The notes: generated by a model from the letters alone, not told the origin. A stretch of 64,000 bases of DNA from JBGNFV01 sp049645705 (GCA_049645705.1 JBARUK010000012.1:1-64000), one strand, 5' to 3'; shown: positions 16,660 to 25,613, counted from the stretch's first letter. Program-made: numbers and translations.

Positions 16660-17490
16660 ATGAAATCTGGCATTTATTTTTTTCTGATTCTAACCTTCGC
16701 ATTTCCCTTGAGTCTGCTGGCCTCAGATGGTAATACAGGTAGCAGAAAAATGCATACGCTGGATAGCCTGAAGCAATATGATTATGCATTCGCCGAACTG
16801 TCTCCGTTGCACCGTGAGGACAGGGAAAAGTTCAGGCAGCAGAATCGGGAATTTTTTCTCGAAGAAATAACCTACCCCTTTTCTACTCCCTTTACCCCAC
16901 AGTGGGCCGGTAAGTTTGACAACAAATACATACTGGACAAAGAAGACCTTTACAACCACTTCCGTAATGAGAAATCATACGAGTTGGTTATGATCAAAGG
17001 CCCTAATCTTATGCATAATTTTTCTTTTGAAGTCATTGTATACCGTAAGATAAAAGGCAAGTACCTGGTAGTAAGAAGCCATATAGAAGAAGAGCGCTTC
17101 GTAGAAAAAAGCTACCGGGTGATAGAGCAGGCGGAGTTTGATGCACTGAGAACAAGCCTGAACAAGCTGGCTGATATGACCGAAAAACAGGGGGGTGACT
17201 TTTTCCTTACCGACCCCGGGCTTGTAGATGAGTGTGTTGCCGGAAAGGGCCAGGCCGAAGAGGTTTCCGAAATGTCTTGTAAGCTGGAACTAACCAGCGG
17301 TGTGGTGATAGATAATACCTCTGATGAGCAGTTTCTGCTATACGGATATGATGGCGTATACGATGCTGTACACCCACGTCGCCAGATGTATGACCGTGTC
17401 AGAGAAGATGAAATAGAAAAGCCTTTCTTTCAAGAGGTAAAGTGGAACAAGACCTATGCTGAAGGTACAAGTGTAGCAGAAGTATACTAA
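16660..17490 (+). CDS. exported hypothetical protein
   Basis: This 276-residue protein has a clear N-terminal signal peptide (IYFFLILTFAFPLSLLAS, cleavage after about residue 22). The remainder is charged and soluble-looking with no motif I can name; two cysteines (DECVAGK and EMSCKLE) lie late in the chain and could pair in the periplasm. It stands alone, and its stop is 3 nt from that of the convergent YkgJ-type gene, with no terminator between them. Confidence 0.6.
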   Translation: MKSGIYFFLILTFAFPLSLLASDGNTGSRKMHTLDSLKQYDYAFAELSPLHREDREKFRQQNREFFLEEITYPFSTPFTPQWAGKFDNKYILDKEDLYNHFRNEKSYELVMIKGPNLMHNFSFEVIVYRKIKGKYLVVRSHIEEERFVEKSYRVIEQAEFDALRTSLNKLADMTEKQGGDFFLTDPGLVDECVAGKGQAEEVSEMSCKLELTSGVVIDNTSDEQFLLYGYDGVYDAVHPRRQMYDRVREDEIEKPFFQEVKWNKTYAEGTSVAEVY

Positions 17491-17493
17491 TAC

Positions 17494-18096
17494 CTACGCT
17501 GCAGGATCTTCCTGCGAATGGTAGTCGAAGTACCACCCCACAGCTTCCAGAGCCAGTTTGATAGCCTCATTTATAGGATAGTATGTCTTGGAAAGGTTGC
17601 TGTCTATGTTAGCCAGTCGCATGCTGTAGTTGCGTATAGCCGGTACGGATTCAGGTGACTGCCTGAGCATATCCATAGCCCTGCCGTATTCTTCCGGAAA
17701 TTCTTCCTTAATGATCCTGCAGGTTACCATGACCGGGTTACTGTACTTATCCAGCCTGGAAGAATACCCGAAGAGGCGGCAGATCATGCCGCGATAGGGA
17801 TATTCGGAGCAGAAGCCCTGGGTAGGCTTTAGTCCTTGTGTAAATAAAATACAGGTGGGATCATCTGTTTTCCGATCGAGTTTTTCCAGGAAAGAATCCA
17901 GGAGCCCGCGTTTATACAGGCTTATGGCAAGCGGGAGAAACTCCAGCGCTGTAGCCTCTACATCAGGCTTCTTGCAGCATGCGCCGCAGGCAGCCTTACA
18001 GCCTATACCCGATTCCTGAGAAAATGATGAGATGTGTTGTTGCAGGTCAGCAAAAATCCCTTCTACCTCGACCGCTTTCTGCTCTATGCCAGTCAC
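17494..18096 (-). CDS. YkgJ-family cysteine cluster protein
   Basis: The cysteine set CKAACGACC, then CILF, FCSEYPYRGMICRLFG and VTCRII matches the YkgJ-type CxxxCxxC(x)C family (probable zinc or iron-sulfur site, function unknown). The reading frame extends to a start at 18195, but that part overlaps the IscA-like gene and is Lys/Arg-rich without family likeness. I prefer the GTG at 18096 (VTGIEQKAVEVEG). The start is uncertain; other non-ATG codons lie between. It is the second gene after the IscA-like gene, which fits an Fe-S theme. Confidence 0.8.
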   Translation of the reverse strand: MTGIEQKAVEVEGIFADLQQHISSFSQESGIGCKAACGACCKKPDVEATALEFLPLAISLYKRGLLDSFLEKLDRKTDDPTCILFTQGLKPTQGFCSEYPYRGMICRLFGYSSRLDKYSNPVMVTCRIIKEEFPEEYGRAMDMLRQSPESVPAIRNYSMRLANIDSNLSKTYYPINEAIKLALEAVGWYFDYHSQEDPAA

Positions 18097-18130
18097 TTTG
18101 AGCGGGCGAAGATACAGGTTATTCCCGGTA

Positions 18131-18448
18131 TCATACCGTTTCGTCAGCTTCTTTTTTAGCCGGGTTGGTAAACATGAATCCGCGCGCGTCCGCACCTTCG
18201 TAAAAATCCACTACTAAGCCCGCCAGGTACATAACGTGCTTCTTCTCTACGTATACCGGAATGTCCTCGATAGTATAGTGCTCGTCTTCATCCTTCTTTT
18301 TATCAAACCCCAGTACGTAGCTCATTCCGCCACATCCTGCCCCGCGCACACCTATGCGCAGGCCATAACCTGTAGGTATATTTTTCTTCTCAAGGATGTT
18401 TTTGACTTCAACTGCTGCTTTGGAAGTGATAGAAACCGGTACAAACAT
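18131..18448 (-). CDS. IscA/HesB-type Fe-S assembly protein lacking C-terminal cysteines
   Basis: This 105-residue protein has the A-type carrier fold signature: SKAAVEVKNILEKKN, then GLRIGVRGAGCGGMSYVLGFD with the first conserved Cys at about residue 37. Canonical IscA/ErpA/SufA proteins end in a CGCG motif supplying two more cysteines; here the end reads RGFMFTNPAKKEADETV, so both are missing. The protein may not carry a cluster in the usual way. Its stop lies beyond the most likely start of the YkgJ-type gene (35 nt). Confidence 0.88.
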   Translation of the reverse strand: MFVPVSITSKAAVEVKNILEKKNIPTGYGLRIGVRGAGCGGMSYVLGFDKKKDEDEHYTIEDIPVYVEKKHVMYLAGLVVDFYEGADARGFMFTNPAKKEADETV

Positions 18449-18542
18449 GTTTTCTTTTTTGTAAATCTAAGGCCTGCAGGAGTAAAACACCTTCCCTTAT
18501 CGGAAATGTTTTATAATTTAGCCCGCGCTGAATAATATCTAT

Positions 18543-19064
18543 ATGGAGCTATTTGAAGAACTGATCAAAGTACTTCTGCCTGCACTGGCAGTATTATATG
18601 CGATGTATCTCGTTGTCAAATCTTTTCTCGATAAAGAAATGGAGAAGAAGATAATAGAGGTACGTAGCAAGAACGCAGAGGTTATACTTCCGGTTCGGAT
18701 GCAGGCATACGAGCGTATTTGCCTGTTTTTGGAGAGGATCACCCCTAATAACCTGCTGGTGCGGCTCAATGATGGCTCGTACACAGCCAGGCAGTTCCAG
18801 CAAATTCTTGTGAGCGAAATACGGGAAGAATTTAACCACAACCTGAGTCAGCAGTTGTATATGAGCGATGACGCCTGGATCATGGTCAAAAATGCCATGC
18901 AGGAGATAATCACCGTAATAAACGAATCGGCCAAAGAGGTAGACCCCGAGGCTAAGTCTATAGAACTGAGCCGCAGGATATTTGAGCGCATGCTGGCTAA
19001 AGACCCGGATCCCGTACAGTTAGCCCTGACCGAGGTGAAGGATGAGCTCAGGCGCATATTCTGA
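18543..19064 (+). CDS. conserved hypothetical membrane-anchored protein (DUF7935-like)
   Basis: This 173-residue protein has an N-terminal membrane anchor (residues about 8-25, LLPALAVLYAMYLVVKSF) followed by a helical soluble domain (LPVRMQAYERICLFLERITP, LVSEIREEFNHNLSQQLYM). The family is widespread and uncharacterised in Bacteroidota; the DUF number is from memory. It diverges from the IscA-like gene. Confidence 0.7.
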   Translation: MELFEELIKVLLPALAVLYAMYLVVKSFLDKEMEKKIIEVRSKNAEVILPVRMQAYERICLFLERITPNNLLVRLNDGSYTARQFQQILVSEIREEFNHNLSQQLYMSDDAWIMVKNAMQEIITVINESAKEVDPEAKSIELSRRIFERMLAKDPDPVQLALTEVKDELRRIF

Positions 19065-19171
19065 TACGTGCAGGTAACGGAATAACCGTGAACAGCCATT
19101 TGGCAATGCCGCCTGATTTGGGTATTTTGTATTGATTAGCAACTTTTTAACTACATAAACTATATTTTTTT

Positions 19172-19591
19172 ATGGCAGAGAAAATTACCGCCGAAAATGT
19201 GAAAGCCAGTAAGGCCTTCAAGTTTGCCCGCAAAAAAGCAAAAGATGTGGCAGGCGACGACACGAAGCTCGGCAACTTACTCGATGCTACGCTGGGAAAA
19301 CTGGAAGATGTCACAGGCAACGGTGATAAGATAGAAGCCTTTGTAAGTCAGGTGCAGACGTTTATGCGAATGATAAGCGCCTACCGCAGAGGAGACTACC
19401 GTGACATCAACTTCAAGTCCGTGATCATAGTAGTGGCCGCCCTGCTCTACTTCATCATGCCTATAGACTTTATTCCGGACTTTATTCCCGTTATCGGTCT
19501 GCTGGATGATTTTACCATTGTGATGTACGTGTTTAAAAAACTGAATGAAGAGATCGAAACATTCCAGAAATGGGAGAAAAAACACGGTTGA
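19172..19591 (+). CDS. YkvA/DUF1232 family membrane protein
   Basis: This 139-residue protein has the DUF1232 core at about residues 84-125: a hydrophobic helix followed by PIDFIPDFIPVIGLLDDF, which is the family signature, and a VMYVFKKLNEEIE tail. The N-terminal half is helical and charged. Function is unknown; DUF1232 proteins are small and membrane-associated. It starts a plus-strand run that continues to 23236. Confidence 0.88.
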   Translation: MAEKITAENVKASKAFKFARKKAKDVAGDDTKLGNLLDATLGKLEDVTGNGDKIEAFVSQVQTFMRMISAYRRGDYRDINFKSVIIVVAALLYFIMPIDFIPDFIPVIGLLDDFTIVMYVFKKLNEEIETFQKWEKKHG

Positions 19592-19628
19592 AACAACAGG
19601 TAAATAGCATTGAAGCAGTTCGCTTTAT

Positions 19629-20243
19629 ATGAGTAGAGTAATCACACAGGCTGTACTGGACCGGGGTATGACCTACCGCCAGTATCGTACACTTATATCC
19701 GATCTGCTGACAGAAGGCAAGGTGACAGGGCCTAAGCAGGGTGAATTCCTTACCGAATACACACGCCTTAACGACAGGCGCATGAGCCGCCTGGATAAGA
19801 CTATCCAACTGGGTGATGAGATCACGGACGTTATCGGCCGGATAAGCCAGCCATGGACGTGGCTGGTCATTACCGAAGGATGGTGTGGCGATGCTGCGCA
19901 GATAGTGCCGCTATTTGCTAAAGTGGCAGAGCATACCGATAAGATCACAATGAGGATACTGCTGCGGGACGAGCACCCGGACGTAATAGATGCCTACCTT
20001 ACTAATGGTGGGCGCTCTATTCCTATACTCGTGTGCCTGGAGTCAAACATGCTGGAACCGCTGGGACACTGGGGGCCCAGGCCGTCACCTGCTCAGCAGA
20101 TGGTGATCGATTTCAAAAACAACCCACAGGGCAGCCGCGATGAAATGGTAGAAAAGCTGCACGGGTGGTACGCTAAAGACAAGACCCGTACTACCCAGCA
20201 GGAACTGGCCGTGGCAATGAGCTCATGGCTCAGAGAGTCCTGA
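19629..20243 (+). CDS. thioredoxin-fold protein with WCGDA active-site motif
   Basis: This is a 204-residue protein of the Bacteroidota thioredoxin family with active-site sequence EGWCGDAAQ (about residues 80-88), where a thioredoxin would have WCGPC. Only one of the two redox cysteines is present, so it is not a classical disulfide reductase. A later GGRSIPILVCLE supplies the cis-proline region. There is no signal peptide. Its stop touches the ATG of the next gene (20244). Confidence 0.82.
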   Translation: MSRVITQAVLDRGMTYRQYRTLISDLLTEGKVTGPKQGEFLTEYTRLNDRRMSRLDKTIQLGDEITDVIGRISQPWTWLVITEGWCGDAAQIVPLFAKVAEHTDKITMRILLRDEHPDVIDAYLTNGGRSIPILVCLESNMLEPLGHWGPRPSPAQQMVIDFKNNPQGSRDEMVEKLHGWYAKDKTRTTQQELAVAMSSWLRES

Positions 20244-21239
20244 ATGGATAGCCTGACCCAGTTTGTACTTGGTGCAGCCGTAGGCGAGGCATTGCTGGGC
20301 CGGCAGGTAGGCCGCAAGGCTCTCTGGTGGGGAGCAGTGGCGGGTACTATCCCCGACCTGGACGTGATAGGCAATATGTTCATGAATGACCTGGACGCTC
20401 TGCTGTTTCATCGCGGGTACAGCCATAGTTTGTTCTTTGCCCTGCCTATGGCACCGTTACTGGCCTGGCTGGCCATCACCATCCATGGAAAGGGCAGTGC
20501 TACCTTCCGGCAGTGGACGATCATGTTTTTCTGGGGTCTGTTCACTCATCCGCTGCTGGACATTTTCACTAACTATGGCACCGGGCTGTTTTATCCTTTG
20601 TGGGATGAGCGTATTGCCTTCAATACCATCTCCATTGTAGACCCCCTGTATACCCTGCCACTTTTGGTGGCCTTCTTTTCTGTACTGTTTATAAAACGGC
20701 GGGACAAGCGCTGGCGATGGACCATGACTTCCCTGGCGGTAAGCCATATATACCTGTTTCTGACGGTCCTTAATAAGTACAATGTGCATCGCGTAGCATC
20801 TGATAATGCCGGACCGGGCGACCGGGTATTCACAACACCTGCATTATTTACGAATTTGCTGTGGAATGTGGTGATTGAGACCGAAGAAGGCTACCGCGCC
20901 GGGTACTATGGCCTGCTGGACAGTGATCGGGAGATAGAATTTGTTTCGCTGCCGGGGAATGAAGATATGCTATCAGGATATGCTGATAACAGCGAACTAA
21001 ATGATCTGAAAGAGTTTAGTAAAGGGTACTACTCCCTAAGACAGCAGGAAGGCAGTATTATTTATAATGATCTGCGGTTCGGGCCGTCGGGCGGATGGCA
21101 GCAGCCCGGGTCTAACTTTATTTTTGCTTTCCGCATAGAGAAAGCGGGAGAGGACAGGCTGACATTTACCCGGACCCAACCACAGATGGACGGCCGCAGG
21201 ACTCTCAGAGATTTATTTGAACGAATTAAAGGCGACTAA
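20244..21239 (+). CDS. metal-dependent membrane hydrolase, YdjM/DUF457 family
   Basis: This 331-residue membrane protein begins MDSLTQFVLGAAVGEALLG and carries the metal-ligand motifs GTIPDLDVI, HRGYSHSLFF and THPLLDIFTNYG, as in the LexA-regulated YdjM family of predicted metal-dependent hydrolases. Several hydrophobic segments occupy residues about 60-185; the C-terminal 130 residues are soluble and variable. Substrate unknown. It sits in the run 19172-23236 with spacings of 0-20 nt. Confidence 0.88.
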   Translation: MDSLTQFVLGAAVGEALLGRQVGRKALWWGAVAGTIPDLDVIGNMFMNDLDALLFHRGYSHSLFFALPMAPLLAWLAITIHGKGSATFRQWTIMFFWGLFTHPLLDIFTNYGTGLFYPLWDERIAFNTISIVDPLYTLPLLVAFFSVLFIKRRDKRWRWTMTSLAVSHIYLFLTVLNKYNVHRVASDNAGPGDRVFTTPALFTNLLWNVVIETEEGYRAGYYGLLDSDREIEFVSLPGNEDMLSGYADNSELNDLKEFSKGYYSLRQQEGSIIYNDLRFGPSGGWQQPGSNFIFAFRIEKAGEDRLTFTRTQPQMDGRRTLRDLFERIKGD

Positions 21240-21240
21240 C

Positions 21241-21930
21241 ATGACAGATGGCAAAACAGCACTCATAGCAGGTAGTACAGGTCTCATAGGCAGTCACCTG
21301 CTGCAGCAACTTCTGGCGGATCCTGTGTATGACCAGATCATAGCCGTTACGCGGAGGCCCCTGCAGGAGTCTCATCCCAAGCTGAGGGAGGAGATCGTAG
21401 ACTTCGATCACCTGGACAGTGCGGGCAATAAGCTGGAGGCCGATGACGTGTTCTGCTGCCTGGGCACTACCCGCAAAAAGGCAGGGTCCAAAGAAGCCTT
21501 TCATAAGGTAGACTACCATTACGTTGTCGAGCTGGCAAGGCACTGTCTCGGACTGGGGGCCAAGCGCTTCTTTGTGGTGTCAGCCATGGGAGCCAGTCGC
21601 GACAGTTCCGTGTTTTACAACCAGGTAAAGGGCGAAATGGAGTATACCATCACCCACCTGGATAACTACCGCGGCGTGTACATATTCAGGCCTTCGTTGC
21701 TGTTGGGCGACCGTACGGAAAAACGCAAGGGTGAGCGCCTGGCCCAGTGGTTTGCCAATACGTTCTCATTTATTTTTAAAGGAAAATTAAAGAAATACCG
21801 GGCTATAGAAGGCAATAAGGTAGCTACGGCTATACGTAAGATAGCCCACAGTGACCTTACCGGAGTCTGCATATTCGAATCTAACCAGATAGAGGAAGAG
21901 GCGGACGACCATGTGATCACAGCCGGTTAA
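21241..21930 (+). CDS. NAD(P)-binding oxidoreductase of the atypical SDR type
   Basis: This 229-residue Rossmann-fold protein has TALIAGSTGLIGSHLLQQLL as the nucleotide-binding loop, VFCCLGTTRKKAG, and a VSAMGASRDSSVFYNQVKGE active-site region with Tyr and Lys. It resembles the TIP30/HTATIP2-like group. The ATG at 21241 is one base after the previous stop; the frame also opens at TTG 21217, which would overlap that gene. Substrate unknown. Confidence 0.88.
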   Translation: MTDGKTALIAGSTGLIGSHLLQQLLADPVYDQIIAVTRRPLQESHPKLREEIVDFDHLDSAGNKLEADDVFCCLGTTRKKAGSKEAFHKVDYHYVVELARHCLGLGAKRFFVVSAMGASRDSSVFYNQVKGEMEYTITHLDNYRGVYIFRPSLLLGDRTEKRKGERLAQWFANTFSFIFKGKLKKYRAIEGNKVATAIRKIAHSDLTGVCIFESNQIEEEADDHVITAG

Positions 21931-21949
21931 TCAAAAATATCTTTTATAC

Positions 21950-22450
21950 ATGAAAAGCAGAGACGACTTCTCACAGAAAACGATAGACAACTACCTGGAA
22001 AAACTGACTCCCGAAGAAGAGCCACGCTGGGGTGTGATGACCTCTCAGCATATGGTAGAACACCTAGAAGATGTGGTCAACTTCAGCAGTAATAAGGGGC
22101 AGATAAGGATAGTGACCCCTGAAGATAAAATAGCGCGGTATAAGGAAAAAGCGCTTATGCCTACCGACAACTGGCCGGTAAACACGCGCGCCCCTGAAGT
22201 GCTGATACCGGAGGGTAAGCTCAGGCCGCTGCGTCACAATAACCTCGACGAGGCCAGGGCGGCCCTGTCGGAAGCCATAAAAGACTACGATACCTATTTT
22301 GCCGAAAACAAAGGTGTCCAGACTAACAATGCTGTATTTGGCGCGCTCGGCCGCGACGAGTGGCAGCAGTTTCATTTCAAGCATTTCAGACATCATTTTC
22401 AGCAATTCGGACTTATAGACAGGCCGTACGAAGAAGGCATGCGCAAATGA
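21950..22450 (+). CDS. DUF1569/DinB-like protein
   Basis: This 166-residue protein has a helical four-bundle pattern and conserved histidines (TSQHMVEHLED near residue 30 and HFKHFRHHFQQFG near 145), which form a metal site in DinB/YfiT-like proteins. Function unknown; some relatives are thiol-dependent transferases. It overlaps dtd by 3 nt (ATGA). Confidence 0.8.
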   Translation: MKSRDDFSQKTIDNYLEKLTPEEEPRWGVMTSQHMVEHLEDVVNFSSNKGQIRIVTPEDKIARYKEKALMPTDNWPVNTRAPEVLIPEGKLRPLRHNNLDEARAALSEAIKDYDTYFAENKGVQTNNAVFGALGRDEWQQFHFKHFRHHFQQFGLIDRPYEEGMRK

Positions 22451-22899
22451 TAGCCGTAATACAGAGAGTAACAGAAGCTTCCGTCACTATAGAGGGCACT
22501 GTCAAGAGCAGCATCGGTACCGGGCTGCTGGTACTGCTGGGTATAGAGGAAGCAGACAGTGCCGAAGACATAGAATGGCTGTCGCGAAAGATCGTAAACC
22601 TCCGCATTTTTAACGACAGTGAGGGGGTCATGAACAAAAGCCTTGCTGACGTAGACGGTGAGATGATCGTCGTGAGCCAGTTTACCCTGCACGCCAGTAC
22701 CAGAAAGGGTAATCGTCCCAGTTATATAAAAGCCGCCCGGCCTGATGTGGCCATACCACTCTATGAGCAGATGGTAGCCCGGCTGGAAGCAGACAGCGGC
22801 AAGCCGGTACAGACCGGTGAGTTCGGGGCCGATATGAAAGTAGCCCTGGTGAACGACGGTCCCGTTACCATCATTATAGATACAAAAGACAAGAAATAG
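22447..22899 (+). CDS. dtd: D-aminoacyl-tRNA deacylase
   Basis: DTD removes D-amino acids (and glycine mischarged on tRNA-Ala) from tRNA. The sequence is 150 residues, starting IAVIQRVTEASVTI, with the catalytic-pocket motif SQFTLHAST and the GPVTIIID motif carrying the cis-Gly-Pro. The reading frame opens at 22360 but the ATG at 22447, overlapping the previous stop, gives the canonical N-terminus. Confidence 0.97.
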   Translation: MIAVIQRVTEASVTIEGTVKSSIGTGLLVLLGIEEADSAEDIEWLSRKIVNLRIFNDSEGVMNKSLADVDGEMIVVSQFTLHASTRKGNRPSYIKAARPDVAIPLYEQMVARLEADSGKPVQTGEFGADMKVALVNDGPVTIIIDTKDKK

Positions 22900-22900
22900 C

Positions 22901-23236
22901 ATGGAAGATCTGAGCCTGAAGGATGCCCAGCAGCAGGTAGACGAGTGGATCCGCACCACTGGTGTGCGTTACTTTAATGAGCTCACCAATATGACCATTC
23001 TCACCGAAGAAGTGGGCGAACTGGCCCGGCTCATGGCCCGCACCTACGGCGAGCAGAGCTTCAAAGAGTCAGATAAGGACCGCGACCTGGGCAACGAAAT
23101 GGCAGACGTGCTTTGGGTGCTTATCTGCCTGGCCAACCAGACCGGCGTAGACCTTACCGAAGCCTTTCAAAAAAATATGGCCAAGAAAACCTCCCGCGAC
23201 AAAGACCGGCATAAGAATAATGAGAAGCTAAGGTAG
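22901..23236 (+). CDS. MazG-like nucleotide pyrophosphohydrolase
   Basis: This 111-residue all-alpha NTP pyrophosphatase has metal ligands LTEEVGELARLM (ExxE) and LGNEMADVLWVL (ExxD). It belongs to the short MazG/dCTPase (RS21-C6-like) group, which hydrolyses noncanonical or excess NTPs to NMP and pyrophosphate. It starts 1 nt after the dtd stop and ends the run. Confidence 0.92.
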   Translation: MEDLSLKDAQQQVDEWIRTTGVRYFNELTNMTILTEEVGELARLMARTYGEQSFKESDKDRDLGNEMADVLWVLICLANQTGVDLTEAFQKNMAKKTSRDKDRHKNNEKLR

Positions 23237-23249
23237 AGAAACACTATCT

Positions 23250-23270
23250 GTCGCGAGTCTCCTGACTTGC
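23250..23270. repeat. third copy of the CAAGT-ACTTG dispersed repeat
   Basis: GTCGCGAGTCTCCTGACTTGC matches the reverse complement of the repeat at 1189-1208 except at a few positions and is again palindromic. It lies in the gap after the MazG-like gene. Confidence 0.45.
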
Positions 23271-23300
23271 GGATGCCAATCTAATAATCGATCATTTTCT

Positions 23301-23391
23301 GTGACAAAAAATTTGCCCGGAGAAAATTGTCACAAATTTGTGGCAATAAGTTTGTGGCAAAATAAAATGCCACAGGACATTTGCCACAAAA
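23301..23391. repeat. cluster of TTTGTGGCAA-type decamers
   Basis: TTTGTGGCAA occurs at 23337-23346 and 23351-23360, its exact reverse complement TTGCCACAAA at 23381-23390, and near copies GTGACAAA (23301), TTGTCACAAA (23327-23336) and ATGCCACAGG. The 23351/23381 pair could form a hairpin; no T run follows, so it is not a terminator. A multi-site operator is possible. Confidence 0.5.
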
Positions 23392-23468
23392 AAAGTATGC
23401 TCTGAAATTGGGCTTCATTTTTACCGGGGTTAAAATGAGCGGTACATAGCTCTGGGGGATGTTGATAG

Positions 23469-24680
23469 CTACCTTTTCTTCAGCAGTCGCGACATCCCTA
23501 TTAATCCAAACACCGGACCCGGTACTAATACCAGGAAAGCGTACTCTGTGGGTAGCGCTTTAAACGTTTCGCCCAACAGCAGTATGGAAGGTATAGTAAT
23601 GGCAAATCCCACACTGTTTACGATCGTGAGCGCCGTGCCTTTGGATGCTTCGGGTGCTGTGGTAGCCACCAGGGTAGAAAACTGCGGAGAATCAGGCGAT
23701 ACCGACATACCCCACAGCACAAAGAGGCTGCCAAACAGCAGCGGAGGCAAAGAGTAGAACAGCGGCGACAGCAGGCAGCACAGTCCTGAGAGTGACAGGG
23801 CCACGAAGGCCACCTTTTCACTGCCGAAGCGGGAAGAAAGCACGCCCCCCAGTGCACAGGTAACACCGCCTATGGCTATGATGGAGAACGTAAACAGCGG
23901 TACATTCCACATCAGCTCCGGATGTGAGGCCATGTAGGCCCCCAGCGCCAAAGGGATAAATGCCCAGAAGGAATACAGCTCCCACATATGACCAAAGTAA
24001 CCGAAAGCCGCCGCCCGGAAGTCAGCCTTGCCAAATACCCTGAAAAAAGCACTGAAGTCCGGCTTAGCCACCGGTTTGCGGAAGGGCCCGTCCGGTACCA
24101 GCAGGCCGACGATGAGACCCCCTGCCAGCGCCAGCGCCGTAGTGGTATAGAATACATTGCGCCAGGGCACATCCTGCAGGAAGCCCCGCACAAAATGGGG
24201 AAAAGCCGTGCCCAGCACCAACGCCCCCACCAGGAAGCCCAGCGCCAGCCCCAGGCCTCGCCTGTGGTGGTCTGAGGCGATCTTCATGCCCACCGGGTAG
24301 ATACCCGCCAGGAAAAAGCCGGTAAGAAAGCGGAGTGTCAGCAAAGGAATGAGCCCACCACTCAGGAACACCACGCCCACATTGGCCGCGGCACCCAGTA
24401 TGGCCGATACCAGGAATACCCTGGAAGGCGAAAAGCGGTCAGCAATACCGAGCATAGCAAATACCAGGGTGCCACTGATAAAACCGAACTGAACCGAGGA
24501 GGTAACCTGGCTTACTGCTTCCGGTCCCAGCTTCAGATAAGCCTGTAGTTCAGGTACTACGGCATTGCCTGCAAACCACAGCGAAGTGCAGGCAAACTGC
24601 GCTGTTACGATCAAAGCAACGAGCAGGGGGGAGGCTGATTCTCTTTCTATCACCGGAAACATCGTTTTTTGGCAGGCCAA
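23469..24680 (-). CDS. MFS transporter
   Basis: This 403-residue protein has 12 hydrophobic segments and the spacing of the major facilitator superfamily: a motif-A-like loop LGIADRFSPSRVF between TM2 and TM3 and its pseudo-repeat GGVLSSRFGSEKVA in the second half. The substrate cannot be read from the sequence. ATGs at codons 1 and 7 are both possible (MACQKTMFPVIERES). It stands alone between the MazG-like gene and a hypothetical gene. Confidence 0.9.
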   Translation of the reverse strand: MACQKTMFPVIERESASPLLVALIVTAQFACTSLWFAGNAVVPELQAYLKLGPEAVSQVTSSVQFGFISGTLVFAMLGIADRFSPSRVFLVSAILGAAANVGVVFLSGGLIPLLTLRFLTGFFLAGIYPVGMKIASDHHRRGLGLALGFLVGALVLGTAFPHFVRGFLQDVPWRNVFYTTTALALAGGLIVGLLVPDGPFRKPVAKPDFSAFFRVFGKADFRAAAFGYFGHMWELYSFWAFIPLALGAYMASHPELMWNVPLFTFSIIAIGGVTCALGGVLSSRFGSEKVAFVALSLSGLCCLLSPLFYSLPPLLFGSLFVLWGMSVSPDSPQFSTLVATTAPEASKGTALTIVNSVGFAITIPSILLLGETFKALPTEYAFLVLVPGPVFGLIGMSRLLKKR

Positions 24681-24731
24681 ATATAAGAGGAATTTTTGCC
24701 CGAGTCTGCTACTATGGTTACCCTGCCCTGG

Positions 24732-25613
24732 CTATTGGGGTTTTACATTGACAAAGTGATCGGGCGATATGGGCTCTCCGTAAGCTTTGAGGCTACTGAT
24801 AAGTGGCAGGCGCTTAAACTTCCGTATCACTTCTGCATTTACCCGCGCCGGGGGCAGGTACAGGTGGTCACCGTAGGGGACAAAGTGGAGGCCGAGCTCA
24901 TCCACCAGATCCTCGTAGCGCACAAAGCCTTCCACCTTACTGCTCAGAAAGAACCTCTTTACTTCACGCCGTATCAGTACCAGATCCACCTTTGGCAGTA
25001 GGTAGGGTATATGCTGCGGCCACACCGTTAGGTGGCGTATGTCTGTGCTGCCGTATTTTCGCACAAACATGATACGGGGCACAAACACATCATCCCCCAG
25101 CTCATCCTGTAGCCCCGCCTTTGCAAAGTTGTATTGCCATACCCGGTCAGATGTTTCCTTATCCAGGTAAGAGAGACCGTACTCGTCAAATCCCGTACGC
25201 GCCATGTCCCGGTTGGCCTGCAGCCAGTCGTCCGTCAGGCTTTCATGATAGGGCTGCGGCGTATCATCATGTTGCGGATCAGAAACGTACAGGTCCAGCT
25301 CAGAGCAGAGCTTACCCACCAGGGGAAAGCTCTCGTAGCCGAAAAAGTCCGGCCTCAGAAAATTGATGCTGAATGAAAAGCCGGTAGACTCAAATCCTTC
25401 GAAAACTTCATCCTCCGTTTCCGTGTCAGGCAGGTCGTGGTCTTCCCCATGCCAGGCAAATCGGCAGTAGGCGCCTGTGTTCTCGTTCAGGTAGTCCCAG
25501 TGTGTGCTACCCTGTGCCTCGTCCGGGGTTGCCAGCCCGTTCAGCCGACGCCTGATGTCTCCGGCCGATACCGGGTTGTCTGTTTTCTTATAAAAGTAGA
25601 GGTCGTAGCTCAT
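24732..25613 (-). CDS. conserved hypothetical protein
   Basis: This 293-residue cytosolic protein begins MSYDLYFYKK, an N-terminus I know from a Bacteroidota and Proteobacteria family of unknown function that is often annotated only as hypothetical. It is rich in aromatic and acidic residues (HWDYLNENTGAYCRFAWHGED) and has no membrane segment. No catalytic motif is apparent. It lies 73 nt upstream of the RES/Xre pair region on the same strand but is probably not part of it. Confidence 0.65.
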   Translation of the reverse strand: MSYDLYFYKKTDNPVSAGDIRRRLNGLATPDEAQGSTHWDYLNENTGAYCRFAWHGEDHDLPDTETEDEVFEGFESTGFSFSINFLRPDFFGYESFPLVGKLCSELDLYVSDPQHDDTPQPYHESLTDDWLQANRDMARTGFDEYGLSYLDKETSDRVWQYNFAKAGLQDELGDDVFVPRIMFVRKYGSTDIRHLTVWPQHIPYLLPKVDLVLIRREVKRFFLSSKVEGFVRYEDLVDELGLHFVPYGDHLYLPPARVNAEVIRKFKRLPLISSLKAYGEPISPDHFVNVKPQ

